A stretch of DNA of 64,000 nt from JABCPE02 sp963530615 (GTDB lineage: Bacteria; Bacteroidota; Bacteroidia; Flavobacteriales; Weeksellaceae), in assembly GCA_963530615.1 (NCBI GenBank), contig CAUSDX010000008.1, positions 10,471-74,470 on the forward strand, read 5' to 3'. The translations under genes were made by a program, and so were the position numbers. Below, in pieces: positions 8,292-17,740 of this stretch. Positions within the stretch are counted from its first letter, which is position 1, and each line of letters opens with the position of its first letter. The notes beneath the pieces were generated by a model. It was not told the DNA's origin. It ran no database searches and worked only from the letters and a program-made list of their open reading frames with translations.

Positions 8292-8593
8292 TACATTCCT
8301 GTATTTTGAAGCTGAATAATACAAGCATCTATCTCCTTTATCAATCTATTAATATGATTTTTCATCAATCTATTATGTTCTGGATTTCCAGAAATAGCTG
8401 CCATCATTTTTATTCTTTTTTGCTCCTCTAGTAATTTCAAATTACTTTCCTTTTCTACTTCATACCTTTCTTTTAACTGAGTATATTTCTCTACCAAATC
8501 TCCATACTTTTTAGACAAACCAATATAATCCTTATTGATTTTCAATATACTAGCCTCTAATTGCTCAAAGTTTTCCTCTAAATCTCTTAGCAT
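8291..8593 (-). CDS. Coiled-coil protein coupled to zapA (possible ZapB-like division factor)
   Basis: 100 residues, almost all helical and charged, with heptad-like spacing through about residue 65 (LKINKDYIGLSKKYGDL, YTQLKERYEV). No enzyme motif. The stop codon overlaps the zapA start by one base. Coiled-coil genes upstream of zapA recur in Bacteroidota, and the pairing suggests a division-related partner. The ZapB comparison is by size and context only, not by sequence identity. Confidence 0.7.
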   Translation of the reverse strand: MLRDLEENFEQLEASILKINKDYIGLSKKYGDLVEKYTQLKERYEVEKESNLKLLEEQKRIKMMAAISGNPEHNRLMKNHINRLIKEIDACIIQLQNTGM

Positions 8594-8693
8594 TATTATG
8601 AAAGTTGTTCTAACTCATTAGGCAAAAATAGAAAAAAAAAAGAACTTTTACTAAACTATCCTCTGATTTATTTTTTATTCTAAAATAAAAATT

Positions 8694-9434
8694 TTATTCA
8701 AATTTCAGAACAAACATAACAGCACGGCTATTTATTGAAGACAAAGCTCCTGCCCAATAAGGTGGAGTATTCGGATAGTCTGCTACCAATTCATTATTCA
8801 AAACAAAAGTTCCTCTCACTGCTGGAGTTAGTTTAAACCTTGAAAAATAAAACTGAATCCCTAACTCGGCAGACCATGCAAAATTATTAGTTATCGTTCT
8901 AAATGTTCCTTGCATATTATCATTAACGCTATTTTGTTGAGATTGTATATTTACTAACCAATTCACTCCTCCCGCAATATAAGGACGAGAATTATACCAT
9001 CTTAATCCATGAAGTTCTAATAACAATGGTACATCAATATAAGTAGATTTTATTTTTCGTTTGGTAAAAACTTCCACATCTTGTTCTTGATGGGCCAATA
9101 CAGATGCTCCGTTAAAAGTTAATTCTCTATCTACAAATTGTAGACCTGGCTCTAACCTTAAATCTAAATATTCATTAAGTCTCATTTTACCAATCAGCCC
9201 TGCACCAAAACCATAAGATGGCTTTGTCTCAACCGTATTAACTAGTTTATTCATTCCTTTTTGAGGATCTAAAACTAATTTATAATCAAAATTATTTACA
9301 TTGAGAAAAAAACCCCAACTATATTTCTTATGGTCCATCCATTCTAATCTATCTGCTCTATCATTATTTCTAAATTGGGCTTTTATCAATGAAAATCCTA
9401 AAATTAAAATACTGGATATCAATATTTTTTTCAT
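8694..9434 (-). CDS. porT: PorT/SprT-family outer-membrane protein of type IX secretion
   Basis: 246 residues: a signal peptide (ILISSILILGFSLIKAQ), then alternating beta strands ending in an aromatic-rich strand with a terminal Phe codon (VMFVLKFE), as in eight-stranded outer-membrane barrels. PorT (SprT in gliding flavobacteria) is needed for the type IX secretion and gliding apparatus. Its position directly after ubiE is the usual one in flavobacteria, which supports the call. Many small barrels of unrelated role look similar, so the assignment rests partly on context. Confidence 0.72.
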   Translation of the reverse strand: MKKILISSILILGFSLIKAQFRNNDRADRLEWMDHKKYSWGFFLNVNNFDYKLVLDPQKGMNKLVNTVETKPSYGFGAGLIGKMRLNEYLDLRLEPGLQFVDRELTFNGASVLAHQEQDVEVFTKRKIKSTYIDVPLLLELHGLRWYNSRPYIAGGVNWLVNIQSQQNSVNDNMQGTFRTITNNFAWSAELGIQFYFSRFKLTPAVRGTFVLNNELVADYPNTPPYWAGALSSINSRAVMFVLKFE

Positions 9435-9435
9435 C

Positions 9436-10155
9436 TTATTTCGTTGCTTTATATATCGTTACTATTCCTAAACTTAATTTTTTATACTCTACTTTAGAAA
9501 ATCCTATTTTTAATAAAATATTTCTCATCTTTTCACCATAAGGAAAATCATGTACAGAATACGGTAAGTAAGAATACGCCTGAGAATCCTTAGAAATTAA
9601 CTGTCCTATTTTCGGTAAAATATACTTAAAATAAAAAAGATAAAAAGGAGCAAAAAAACCTTCTACCTGAGAAAATTCTAATATGTATACATTTGATTTT
9701 TCTTTCACTACTCGCTTTAATTCTTCTAAACCTTTTTCCAAATTCTCAAAATTTCTTACCCCAAACGCCACACTCACAGCATCAAATTGATTATCCTCAA
9801 AAGGTAAGTACTCCGCATCACCTTTTAACATGGAGATTTTATTCTGTAAATTCAATGCTTTTATCTTCTCTATCCCTACATTAAGCATTTCTTGAGACAA
9901 ATCTAACCCTATCACCCTAACTCCCAATACTTTATGAATAACTATTGCCAAATCTCCAGTACCAGTCGCTACATCTAAAACTAACTTAGGTTTATCATTT
10001 TTCAACCACTCCACTAATATTTTTCTCCAAAAAACATCTATTCTCAAAGATAACAAGCGATTAAGAAAATCATATCTAGAAGCAATATTATCAAACATGT
10101 TTTCTACCTGATTTTTTTTACTTTGAATAGAATTATACGGCGTGATTTCTTCCAA
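9436..10155 (-). CDS. ubiE: Demethylmenaquinone methyltransferase
   Basis: 239 residues, a class I SAM-dependent methyltransferase. The SAM-binding motif is LDVATGTGDLA, preceded by the family signature FDNIASRYDFLNRLLS and followed by VSVAFGVRNF. It methylates demethylmenaquinone in the last step of menaquinone synthesis. Bacteroidota generally use menaquinone, so menG is the functional name. It ends 1 nt from porT and probably shares its transcript. Confidence 0.93.
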   Translation of the reverse strand: MEEITPYNSIQSKKNQVENMFDNIASRYDFLNRLLSLRIDVFWRKILVEWLKNDKPKLVLDVATGTGDLAIVIHKVLGVRVIGLDLSQEMLNVGIEKIKALNLQNKISMLKGDAEYLPFEDNQFDAVSVAFGVRNFENLEKGLEELKRVVKEKSNVYILEFSQVEGFFAPFYLFYFKYILPKIGQLISKDSQAYSYLPYSVHDFPYGEKMRNILLKIGFSKVEYKKLSLGIVTIYKATK

Positions 10156-10313
10156 AACTTTTTATTTTTAGCAAAAATAAGAATAATTATAGAAACTCCT
10201 TTATTTCATTAAATAAAATAAGACTTTATATATCTAAATTAAATTTGTAAATTTGTAACTTCATTTAATAGATTTTTTAACAAAATTGTAGAAAGTTTTT
10301 ACAGTAAAATATT

Positions 10314-11378
10314 ATGTTAAATAGTGTAATTATTGGTTCTGGAAGTTATATCCCAGAAAAAGTGATAGACAGTTCTTATTTTATGTCTGCAAAATTTTAT
10401 GATGAAAAAGGAGAACCTATTAACAAACCTAATGAAGAAATCATTCAAAAATTTGTAGATATCACCGAAATTAAGGAAAGAAGATATGTTAACGATGATG
10501 AAAACAACTCTGATATTGCTTCTAAAGCCTCTGAAATTGCCATTCAAGATGCTGGAATAAATAGAGAAAACATAGATTATATCATCTGCGCTACTAATTT
10601 TGGAGAAATAGGTCTAAACGGAAAAAGTAATTTAATGCCTTCCATGTCCGCTCGTATCAAGAATAAATTGGGCATAAAAAATAGAAAATGTGTTAATTAC
10701 GATATGATTTTCGGTTGTCCTGGGTGGGTAGAAGCGATGATTTTAGCAGATACTTTAATTAAGGCTAACAAAGCAAAAACTATTCTTGTCGTAGGCTCTG
10801 AAACACCAAGTAGAGCCCTTGATCCACATGATAGAAATAGAATGATTTTTGCTGATGGAGCAGCAGCTGTGGTTCTAAAAGCTACCGAAGAAAATACGGG
10901 AATAATTGCCTGTAGCACTCTTTGTGATAACGGAGAAGAAACTTTTTTCTTGGATATGGCTCCTTCCTTGAATAAGGAGCATAATCAAGAGAGACTATAT
11001 GTGCGAATGGCTGGGAGAAAAACCTACGAATATGTATTGAATAATGTTCCTCCTGCTCTAAAAGATATCATAGAAGAAGCAAGTATAGGAATAGAAGATA
11101 TTCAAAAAATCCTCATTCATCAAGCTAACGCTAAAATGGATTATGCGGTAATTTCCCGCCTATACAAACTATTCGGTATAAAGGAATATGACCATAACAT
11201 TACTCCTATGACCATTCAATATTTAGGAAATACTTTCGTTGCGAGTATTCCAACTATGTATGACCTCATTATAAAAGGAAAAATGGAAGGACATCATTTC
11301 AAAAAGGGAGATCATATCTTGATGTGTTCTGTAGGTGCAGGGATGAGCATCAATGCTTTTATTTATAAATTACCCTAA
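10314..11378 (+). CDS. 3-oxoacyl-ACP synthase III family protein, copy 1
   Basis: 354 residues, thiolase fold. Active-site Cys in FGCPGWVEA, His in IHQANAKMD and Asn in LGNTFVAS give the Cys-His-Asn triad of FabH-type condensing enzymes. The protein is longer than typical FabH (about 320), and FGCPGW replaces the usual AACAGF, so this is a FabH-related subfamily. Its starter substrate is unknown. A second, closely similar copy follows 99 bp downstream. Two overlapping TAAATTTG boxes at 10240-10255 may form the promoter. Confidence 0.85.
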   Translation: MLNSVIIGSGSYIPEKVIDSSYFMSAKFYDEKGEPINKPNEEIIQKFVDITEIKERRYVNDDENNSDIASKASEIAIQDAGINRENIDYIICATNFGEIGLNGKSNLMPSMSARIKNKLGIKNRKCVNYDMIFGCPGWVEAMILADTLIKANKAKTILVVGSETPSRALDPHDRNRMIFADGAAAVVLKATEENTGIIACSTLCDNGEETFFLDMAPSLNKEHNQERLYVRMAGRKTYEYVLNNVPPALKDIIEEASIGIEDIQKILIHQANAKMDYAVISRLYKLFGIKEYDHNITPMTIQYLGNTFVASIPTMYDLIIKGKMEGHHFKKGDHILMCSVGAGMSINAFIYKLP

Positions 11379-11436
11379 ATAATTACTTTTATTATTATTT
11401 TAACATCTTTTATTTAATTATTATACTAAAAAACAG

Positions 11437-11444
11437 TACATTTG
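11437..11444 (+). promoter_or_regulatory. Possible -7 box of the second KAS III gene
   Basis: TACATTTG fits TAnnTTTG and lies 33 nt upstream of the copy 2 start, but there is no clear TTTG at the right distance. It suggests that copy 2 can be transcribed separately from copy 1. Confidence 0.4.
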
Positions 11445-11477
11445 TTACAATTATTTCAACTAAGATAAGAATTTATT

Positions 11478-12545
11478 ATGCCAAATACAATAATCATAGG
11501 TTCTGGAAGTTATATCCCAGAAAAAATTGTTGATAACTCTCACTTCATGGATACAAAATTCTATGATGAAAATAACAATCTCATAGAAAAATCTAATGAG
11601 GAAATCATTCAAAAATTTGTAGAAATCACTGAAATTGAAGAGAGAAGATATATCAATAATAATGAAAACAACTCTGATATTGCTTATAGAGCCTCTGAAA
11701 TTGCCATTCAAGATGCTGGAATAGACAGAGAAAATATAGACTACATCATTTGTGCTAGTAATTTTGGAGAGATTAATGTAGATGGGTTTAGTAGTTTTAT
11801 GCCATCCATGTCCGCCCGTATCAAGAATAAATTAGGTATAAAAAATAGAAAATGTGTTAATTACGATATGATTTTCGGTTGTCCTGGATGGGTAGAAGCG
11901 ATGATTTTAGCTGATTCTTTAATTAAGGCAAAAAGAGCAAAAACTATTCTTGTCGTAGGTTCTGAGACACCAAGTAGAGCCCTTGATCCACATGACAGAA
12001 ATAAGATGATTTTCGCTGATGGTGCAGGTGCTGTTATCGTAACTGCCACTCAAGAAAATGTAGGAATCATATCCTCTGCAACTATCTGTGACAATCAAGA
12101 AGAAACTTTCTATCTTGACATGGCTCCATCACTAAACGGAGAGCATGATCAAAACAAAAGCTATATCCGTATGGCAGGAAGAAAAATATATGAATATGTA
12201 CTAAATAATGTTCCTGCAGCAATTAAAGAAACTATTGACCATGCAGGGATTGGAATTGATGATGTTCAAAAAATTCTTATCCATCAAGCTAATGCTAAGA
12301 TGGATTATGCCATTATCCCTAGATTATACAAACTATTCGGAAAACAAGAGTATGACCATAATATTACACCCATGATTATCCAAAAACTAGGAAATACTTC
12401 TGTGGCGAGTATTCCTACTATGTATGATCTTATCACAAAAGGAAAAATGGAAGGACACTCCTTAGAGAAAGGAGCATACATTGTAATGTGTTCCGTAGGT
12501 GCAGGTATGAATATCAATGCATTTGTATATAAAATGCCTCACTAA
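11478..12545 (+). CDS. 3-oxoacyl-ACP synthase III family protein, copy 2
   Basis: 355 residues, aligned end to end with copy 1 with most residues identical. It keeps the Cys of FGCPGWVEA, the His of IHQANAKMD and the Asn of LGNTSVAS. The central 120 residues are nearly invariant between copies at both protein and DNA level, while the first 60 and the 190-260 region differ more. Both copies look functional. Copy 2 has its own upstream -7 box, so the pair arose by tandem duplication with separate expression possible. Confidence 0.85.
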   Translation: MPNTIIIGSGSYIPEKIVDNSHFMDTKFYDENNNLIEKSNEEIIQKFVEITEIEERRYINNNENNSDIAYRASEIAIQDAGIDRENIDYIICASNFGEINVDGFSSFMPSMSARIKNKLGIKNRKCVNYDMIFGCPGWVEAMILADSLIKAKRAKTILVVGSETPSRALDPHDRNKMIFADGAGAVIVTATQENVGIISSATICDNQEETFYLDMAPSLNGEHDQNKSYIRMAGRKIYEYVLNNVPAAIKETIDHAGIGIDDVQKILIHQANAKMDYAIIPRLYKLFGKQEYDHNITPMIIQKLGNTSVASIPTMYDLITKGKMEGHSLEKGAYIVMCSVGAGMNINAFVYKMPH

Positions 12546-12568
12546 TACAATTAAAAATATTTATTTAA

Positions 12569-12598
12569 AAAAGAACACATTTCATAAGTGTTCTTTTT
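12569..12598 (+). terminator. Intrinsic terminator after the KAS III pair
   Basis: AAAAGAACAC (12569-12578) pairs with GTGTTCTTTT (12588-12597) around a 9-nt loop, followed by T. A GTG in frame with the next gene lies inside this hairpin and is therefore not its start. Confidence 0.85.
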
Positions 12599-12620
12599 TA
12601 ATTCTAACCAAAATTTTATT

Positions 12621-13811
12621 ATGCAAATTAACTTTATATGGATTTTAGGTGGATTTCTTTTATTAGAATTCTATATTTACCAAGGAATCAAACACCTACT
12701 TACCAATTATTCCTTTCGTTTATTATATATAGGTATTACTTTTATTATCTATTTAATACTAATATATTTTACCTTAAACTTTAACGAAAAAAACTTTTCA
12801 ACATTCTTTTCATTGGCAATGATTTTTTTAACACCCAAAATTTTAGGAGGAATTATTCTATTTATTGATGATTTTATCCGTTTAGGACAATATTTCTTAA
12901 AATATTTTATTTCAAAAGATAGTCATTTCCCTGAAAGAAGAAAGTTCATGAGTGTATTAGCAATTGGTAGTACAGCTATTTTAGCAGGATTAGTCGTTGA
13001 TGGGATTATTTTGGGGAAATTCCGTCATAGTGTAAGAAAAATAAAACTTAGGTTTCCCAATCTACCTAATAGCTTTAAGGGATATAAAATTATCCAAATC
13101 TCTGATGTCCATAGTGGAAGTTTCCCTGACCCCAAAAAACTTCAACATGCTATAAATCTTATCAATCAACAGAATCCTGATTTAGTGCTTTTTACAGGGG
13201 ATATGGTAAATAACTATGCGGAAGAATTTAAACCTTTTATCCAGTTATTTTCACAAATTAAAGCTAAAGATGGTAAATTTTCAGTTTTAGGAAATCATGA
13301 TTATGGTCTTTACGGAACATGGAAAACCTCTGAAGAACAAATGCAAAATGTACCCAATCTTATCAAATATCAAAAAGAAGCAGGATTTGAAATACTCCAA
13401 AATGAACACAAAATAATAGAAAAAAACGGAGAAAAAATTTGTTTACTAGGTGTTGAAAATTGGGGAGAACCTCCGTTTCCTCAGTTTGGTGATTTAGATA
13501 AGGCTACAAAAGGAATTCCTACTGAAATGGTAAAAATCTTAATGTCTCACGACCCTACTCATTTTGATGCAATTGTAAAAACTCACCCTTCAAATATTCA
13601 ACTTACCCTTTCAGGGCACACCCATGGTATGCAATTTGGAATAGATTTAGGAAATATAAAATGGTCTCCTGTACAATATCGCTATAAAAAATGGTCTGAT
13701 TTATACCAAAGTATGGATAAATATCTCTATGTAAATAGAGGCTTTGGAGTCATTGGATTTAATGGACGAGTGGGAATATATCCTGAAATTACCTTAATAG
13801 AATTGATATAA
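12621..13811 (+). CDS. Membrane-anchored metallophosphoesterase (YkuE/YaeI-like)
   Basis: About 396 residues. Three or four hydrophobic helices occupy the first 140 residues, then a calcineurin-like phosphoesterase domain with all metal motifs: IIQISDVHSG, LFTGDMVNN, VLGNHDYG, LMSHDP and LSGHTHG. The catalytic domain probably sits at the membrane surface; related enzymes act on phosphorylated lipids or nucleotides, but the substrate here is unknown. The ATG at 12621 is chosen because upstream in-frame codons fall in the preceding terminator. Confidence 0.85.
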   Translation: MQINFIWILGGFLLLEFYIYQGIKHLLTNYSFRLLYIGITFIIYLILIYFTLNFNEKNFSTFFSLAMIFLTPKILGGIILFIDDFIRLGQYFLKYFISKDSHFPERRKFMSVLAIGSTAILAGLVVDGIILGKFRHSVRKIKLRFPNLPNSFKGYKIIQISDVHSGSFPDPKKLQHAINLINQQNPDLVLFTGDMVNNYAEEFKPFIQLFSQIKAKDGKFSVLGNHDYGLYGTWKTSEEQMQNVPNLIKYQKEAGFEILQNEHKIIEKNGEKICLLGVENWGEPPFPQFGDLDKATKGIPTEMVKILMSHDPTHFDAIVKTHPSNIQLTLSGHTHGMQFGIDLGNIKWSPVQYRYKKWSDLYQSMDKYLYVNRGFGVIGFNGRVGIYPEITLIELI

Positions 13812-13838
13812 AAAACCTCCAAAACAAGGAGGTTTTTA
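13812..13838. terminator. Bidirectional intrinsic terminator
   Basis: A perfect 10-bp stem (AAAAACCTCC at 13812-13821, GGAGGTTTTT at 13829-13838) lies between the convergent phosphoesterase and arginine decarboxylase genes. Confidence 0.88.
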
Positions 13839-13848
13839 CTTTATTACT

Positions 13849-15240
13849 TTAATATCCCAATAATTTTAATATATCTTCTGGGGTTTGTTTCTCACTAAAA
13901 ATCTCATACTTCAAATCTCCATTTTCATCAGTACTAATCAATACATGTCTTGGCTGAGGAATTAGACAATGATGCACTCCTCCAAAACCACTGATAGTCT
14001 CTTGATAAGCTCCCGTATTGAAAAAACCTATATAAAGAGGTTTGGTATCGCTAAATACTGGTAGATAAATAGCATTCGTATGTTGTTCCGAATTATAGTA
14101 ATCATCTGAATCACAAGTTAATCCCCCTAAAAAGACCCTTTCGTAGGAATCATCCCAACGATTAATAGGAAGCATGATAAAATGACGAGAAATCGCCCAT
14201 GTATCAGGTAGTGTAGTCATAAAACTACTATCAATCATATTCCATTTTTCTCTGTCATTCTGTCTCTTTTGGCTTAAAACTTGGTAAAGATTCGCACCAC
14301 TCTCCCCTACAGTAAATGAACCAAATTCAGTATAAATATTAGGTTCTTCTACCCCTTCTTCTTCACAGAATTTCTTGATTTGAGAAACTATTTCATGAAT
14401 CATATATTCATAATCATAATCAAAATTCAGTGAAGTCTTAATAGGTAACCCACCGCCTATATTTAACGAATCTACCTCTGGGGCTATTTTCTTCAAACGA
14501 GCATAAACACGAAGACATTTAAATAATTCATTCCAATAATATGCCGTATCTTTTATCCCTGTATTGATAAAAAAATGAAGCATTTTCAGCCTTGCATTAG
14601 GATGTTCTGCGATTTTTTGTGAATAATAAGGTATAATATCCTTATAGCCAATCCCTAACCTAGAGGTATAAAATTCAAATTTAGGTTCTTCTTCTGAAGC
14701 AATACGAATCCCTATATTAAAAGTTTTATCTATACTCTCCGTAAGCTTATCTAACTCTCTATAATTATCTATAATAGGCATAATATTCTCAAACCCATCA
14801 TTGATTAAATTTGAGATTTTTTCTAGATAATCATCAGTTTTAAAACCGTTACAAATCACCTCTATATCTTTTCCTACCTTTTCTTTTTCAAAAAGTCTTT
14901 TGACAATGTCTACATCATAAGCAGAAGAAGTTTCTATACTGATATCATTTCTCAACGCCTCTTCTAAAACAAAAGAAAAATGACTAGATTTAGTGCAATA
15001 ACAATAACGATAGCCATTTCTATATCCATTTTTATCAATAGCTTCGGCAAACCATTTTTTAGCTCTCTGAATATTTTGTGAAATCTTTGGAAGATAAGTT
15101 ATTTTCAGTGGTGTTCCAAATTTTTCTATAACATTCATTAAGTTAATCCCATGAAAATGAAGACTTTCACTTTCATAAGTAAATTCCTCCTGCGGAAAAT
15201 ACAAAGTCTGATCAATAAATTCAGAATACTTTATTTTCAT
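13849..15240 (-). CDS. speA: Arginine decarboxylase (alanine-racemase-fold, Bacteroidota type)
   Basis: 463 residues, a PLP-dependent fold-type III decarboxylase. The PLP Lys lies in YCYCTKSSHFSFV (about residue 84), the glycine-rich phosphate loop is LNIGGGLP, and the C-terminal domain carries GGLTCDSDDYY, the Cys-Asp region that completes the second active site in this fold. It makes agmatine for polyamine synthesis. Size and motifs match the shorter Bacteroidota SpeA rather than the roughly 630-residue E. coli form. Diaminopimelate decarboxylase is less likely because of the N-terminal extension. Confidence 0.82.
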   Translation of the reverse strand: MKIKYSEFIDQTLYFPQEEFTYESESLHFHGINLMNVIEKFGTPLKITYLPKISQNIQRAKKWFAEAIDKNGYRNGYRYCYCTKSSHFSFVLEEALRNDISIETSSAYDVDIVKRLFEKEKVGKDIEVICNGFKTDDYLEKISNLINDGFENIMPIIDNYRELDKLTESIDKTFNIGIRIASEEEPKFEFYTSRLGIGYKDIIPYYSQKIAEHPNARLKMLHFFINTGIKDTAYYWNELFKCLRVYARLKKIAPEVDSLNIGGGLPIKTSLNFDYDYEYMIHEIVSQIKKFCEEEGVEEPNIYTEFGSFTVGESGANLYQVLSQKRQNDREKWNMIDSSFMTTLPDTWAISRHFIMLPINRWDDSYERVFLGGLTCDSDDYYNSEQHTNAIYLPVFSDTKPLYIGFFNTGAYQETISGFGGVHHCLIPQPRHVLISTDENGDLKYEIFSEKQTPEDILKLLGY

Positions 15241-15337
15241 TCTAAAAACTAAAAAAATTATATGTTAAATAAGACTACAAAGGTGCAAAAAAAAATAAGG
15301 CAATCATAATAAAATTAATTTTTTATAGAAATATATT

Positions 15338-16039
15338 TTAGAAATAATTTCTCTTTCCAAAAATTGCTGTCCCTACTCTAATAATCGTTGCTCCCTCTTC
15401 TATTGCTATTTCTAAATCGCCACTCATTCCCATAGAGAGTTCTTTCATCTCTACATTAGGAATATTTCGAGAAATAATTTCTTGTTGAAGATTTTTCAAT
15501 GTTCTGAAACATTTTCTTACCTCTTCTCCATCTTCACTAAATATACCTATGGTCATAAGTCCTTTAATTTTAAGTCTATCTAACTTTGAAATTTTTTGTA
15601 TAAAAGGAATAACATCTTGCGGGGAAATCCCAAATTTACTCTCTTCATGAGAAGTATTTACCTGTACCAAAACATCTACTTTTTTATCCTCATACTCTAG
15701 TCTTTGCTGAAGTTTTTCAGCCAAATCCCAACGATCCAAACTCTGGATACACGAAACATCACATCGCAATACTTCTTTTATCTTATTAGTTTGCAAATGT
15801 CCTATAAAATGCTTTGTATGTTGAATACTTTTTAAATCTTCAAATTTATCTCTCAATTCCTGAACCTTATTCTCTCCTATAAGGTTCTCTCCCGTCTCTA
15901 AAGCCTCTTTTATCCCATCTGGAGATACAGTTTTTGTTGCCAATAAAAGTCTAACTTCTTCCGAATTTCTACCACATTTTTTACAAGCTTCATATATTCT
16001 ATGCTTTATTTCTGCTATATTTCTTGCAATATCTTTCAT
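15338..16039 (-). CDS. YggS-family PLP homeostasis protein (PLPBP)
   Basis: 233 residues, a single alanine-racemase-like barrel that binds PLP but is not known to catalyse a reaction. The PLP Lys is in LLLATKTV (near residue 36). HFIGHLQTNKIKEV, VQVNTSHEESKFG and LSMGMSGDLEIAIEEGATIIRVG are family signatures. The protein buffers free PLP and affects amino-acid balance. It lies between dnaA and speA on the same strand. Confidence 0.93.
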   Translation of the reverse strand: MKDIARNIAEIKHRIYEACKKCGRNSEEVRLLLATKTVSPDGIKEALETGENLIGENKVQELRDKFEDLKSIQHTKHFIGHLQTNKIKEVLRCDVSCIQSLDRWDLAEKLQQRLEYEDKKVDVLVQVNTSHEESKFGISPQDVIPFIQKISKLDRLKIKGLMTIGIFSEDGEEVRKCFRTLKNLQQEIISRNIPNVEMKELSMGMSGDLEIAIEEGATIIRVGTAIFGKRNYF

Positions 16040-16123
16040 TTTTCTTGTTTTTTACTAAAAAATAAGAAGGAACTTCTTAACTCCAAAATTAAAAAATTCC
16101 TCCTTCTAAAAAATACTTTTACT

Positions 16124-17584
16124 TTATGCAAATATCTTCTCTTTTAACTCCTTAATATATTTCTTTACATCTTTATCCATTTCTGAATAATCCTTTATCG
16201 TTTTATGAGCATGCATTACCGTAGTATGGTCTTTTCCCCCTGTCTCGTTACCTATCCTAGCATAAGTAGCAGAAGTATATTCTTTAGAAAAATACATTGC
16301 TAATTGCCTTGGTAACGCAATCTCTCTTTTTCTAGTTTTAGATAATAATTGCTCTTTTCTAATTCCAAAATAATCACAAACAACCTCTTGAATATGAGCT
16401 ATATTAATAGTCTTTTTCTGGTTTGTTGCTATTTTGTTAATCGTTTCCTTTAATAAATCAAGACTTAAATCTGACTTGTAAATCATAGAATGAGCTATAA
16501 CAGAATTTATCACTCCTATCAACTCCCTTACATTAGACTTCACCTCCGAAGCCAAAAAATCTATCATGTCCTCTGTAAGAACAATCCCATCTCTATTTAA
16601 TTTATCTGAAATTATCTTCTTTCTCGTATCAAAATCAGGAGATTTTATTTCAGCTGATAGCCCCCATTTAAAACGGGAAATAATCCTCTCTTGAATATCC
16701 TGAACATCCACAGGTGCTTTATCCGATGTCAAAATAATCTGCTTTCCATTCTGATGAAGATGATCAAAAATATGGAAAAACATATCTTGTGTAGCCTCCT
16801 TACCTGAAAGAAACTGAATATCATCAATAATCAAAACATCTACCATCTGATAAAAATTACCAAATTCAGACTTATTTTGAGATTTTGCTGCAGCAACGAA
16901 TTGCTGAATAAACTTCTCAGAAGACAGATAAACCACTACTTTTTCTGGGAATTTTCTTTTTACTTCTAAACCTACTGAATGTGCCAAGTGAGTTTTTCCA
17001 ACCCCTACTCCTCCATGTAAGAATAAAGGGTTGAAGGCAGTTTGCCCTGGTCTTGATGAAATTGCTTTCGCAGCTTTATATGCAAATCTATTGCTTTCAC
17101 CTTCAATGAAATTATCAAAGGTCAAGACAGGATTAAGATTGGAATCTACTTCCACTCTATTAATACCAGGCATAGCAAAATGACTAACATTAGCTCCAGC
17201 ATGTAAAGGAGGTCTCACTTTCTGAACTGGAACTTTTGGAGTTTGAATCTTTAGCGATGATTTCGGTTCTTTTGTTTTTTTATCTTGCTTAGAAATACCC
17301 GAAGAAGATACAGAATACCAAAGCTTCACTCCTTTGCCAATGTATCGTTTTAATGCAGCAGAAAGCAATGGCAAATAATTTTCTTCTATATATTCCTTGT
17401 AGAACTCACTCGGAACTACTAAAGTCAAATTCCCATCTATTAAAGATAATGGATATACATTATTAAACAACAAATCAAAAGAATTTTCTAATTTTTTCAA
17501 ATCAGAAGTTTCTTCTAATACCGATAAATTATCCCTCATAAAAACGAGACAATTAGCCCATATCATCTTCAAATTTTCGTCCAT
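16124..17584 (-). CDS. dnaA: Chromosomal replication initiator protein DnaA
   Basis: 486 residues. Domain I is N-terminal (about 1-90), followed by a basic, proline-rich linker. The AAA+ domain has Walker A GGVGVGKTH, Walker B VLIIDDIQFL and sensor motifs. C-terminal domain IV has the DnaA-box-binding signature GGKDHTTVMHAHKTI. It binds DnaA boxes at oriC and unwinds the origin. I see no cluster of TTATCCACA-like boxes on either side, so oriC is probably not here, and dnaN is not adjacent. Confidence 0.96.
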   Translation of the reverse strand: MDENLKMIWANCLVFMRDNLSVLEETSDLKKLENSFDLLFNNVYPLSLIDGNLTLVVPSEFYKEYIEENYLPLLSAALKRYIGKGVKLWYSVSSSGISKQDKKTKEPKSSLKIQTPKVPVQKVRPPLHAGANVSHFAMPGINRVEVDSNLNPVLTFDNFIEGESNRFAYKAAKAISSRPGQTAFNPLFLHGGVGVGKTHLAHSVGLEVKRKFPEKVVVYLSSEKFIQQFVAAAKSQNKSEFGNFYQMVDVLIIDDIQFLSGKEATQDMFFHIFDHLHQNGKQIILTSDKAPVDVQDIQERIISRFKWGLSAEIKSPDFDTRKKIISDKLNRDGIVLTEDMIDFLASEVKSNVRELIGVINSVIAHSMIYKSDLSLDLLKETINKIATNQKKTINIAHIQEVVCDYFGIRKEQLLSKTRKREIALPRQLAMYFSKEYTSATYARIGNETGGKDHTTVMHAHKTIKDYSEMDKDVKKYIKELKEKIFA

Positions 17585-17685
17585 TCTGCTGTATTTGCTG
17601 ATTAAAAAATTAAGTAAAAATACTTTGGCAAGAGACCAAATTCTGTCTCCGCAAATATGAGAATTTTAATTTTCAAAAAAAAATT

Positions 17686-17717
17686 TTTGCTCTATTGAAT
17701 ATTAAAAAATATATTTG
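17686..17717 (+). promoter_or_regulatory. Bacteroidota-type promoter of the YbgC-like gene
   Basis: TTTG at 17686-17689, a 20-nt spacer and TATATTTG at 17710-17717, followed by the start codon at 17741. Confidence 0.72.
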
Positions 17718-17740
17718 TATACATTAAAATACATTTCATT

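Noticed and set aside
10240..10255. Firm promoter for the first KAS III gene
   Set aside because: Two overlapping TAAATTTG boxes are present, but no TTTG stands at 18-20 nt upstream, so I only mention it in the gene entry.
16040..16123. Terminator between dnaA and yggS
   Set aside because: AAGAAG-GAA-CTTCTT and partial pairing with TCCTCCTTCT exist, but stems are short and have no proper T tract, so I do not call it.
16040..17740. Replication origin beside dnaA
   Set aside because: I found no cluster of TTATCCACA-like DnaA boxes or AT-rich repeat block on either side of dnaA, and dnaN is not adjacent.
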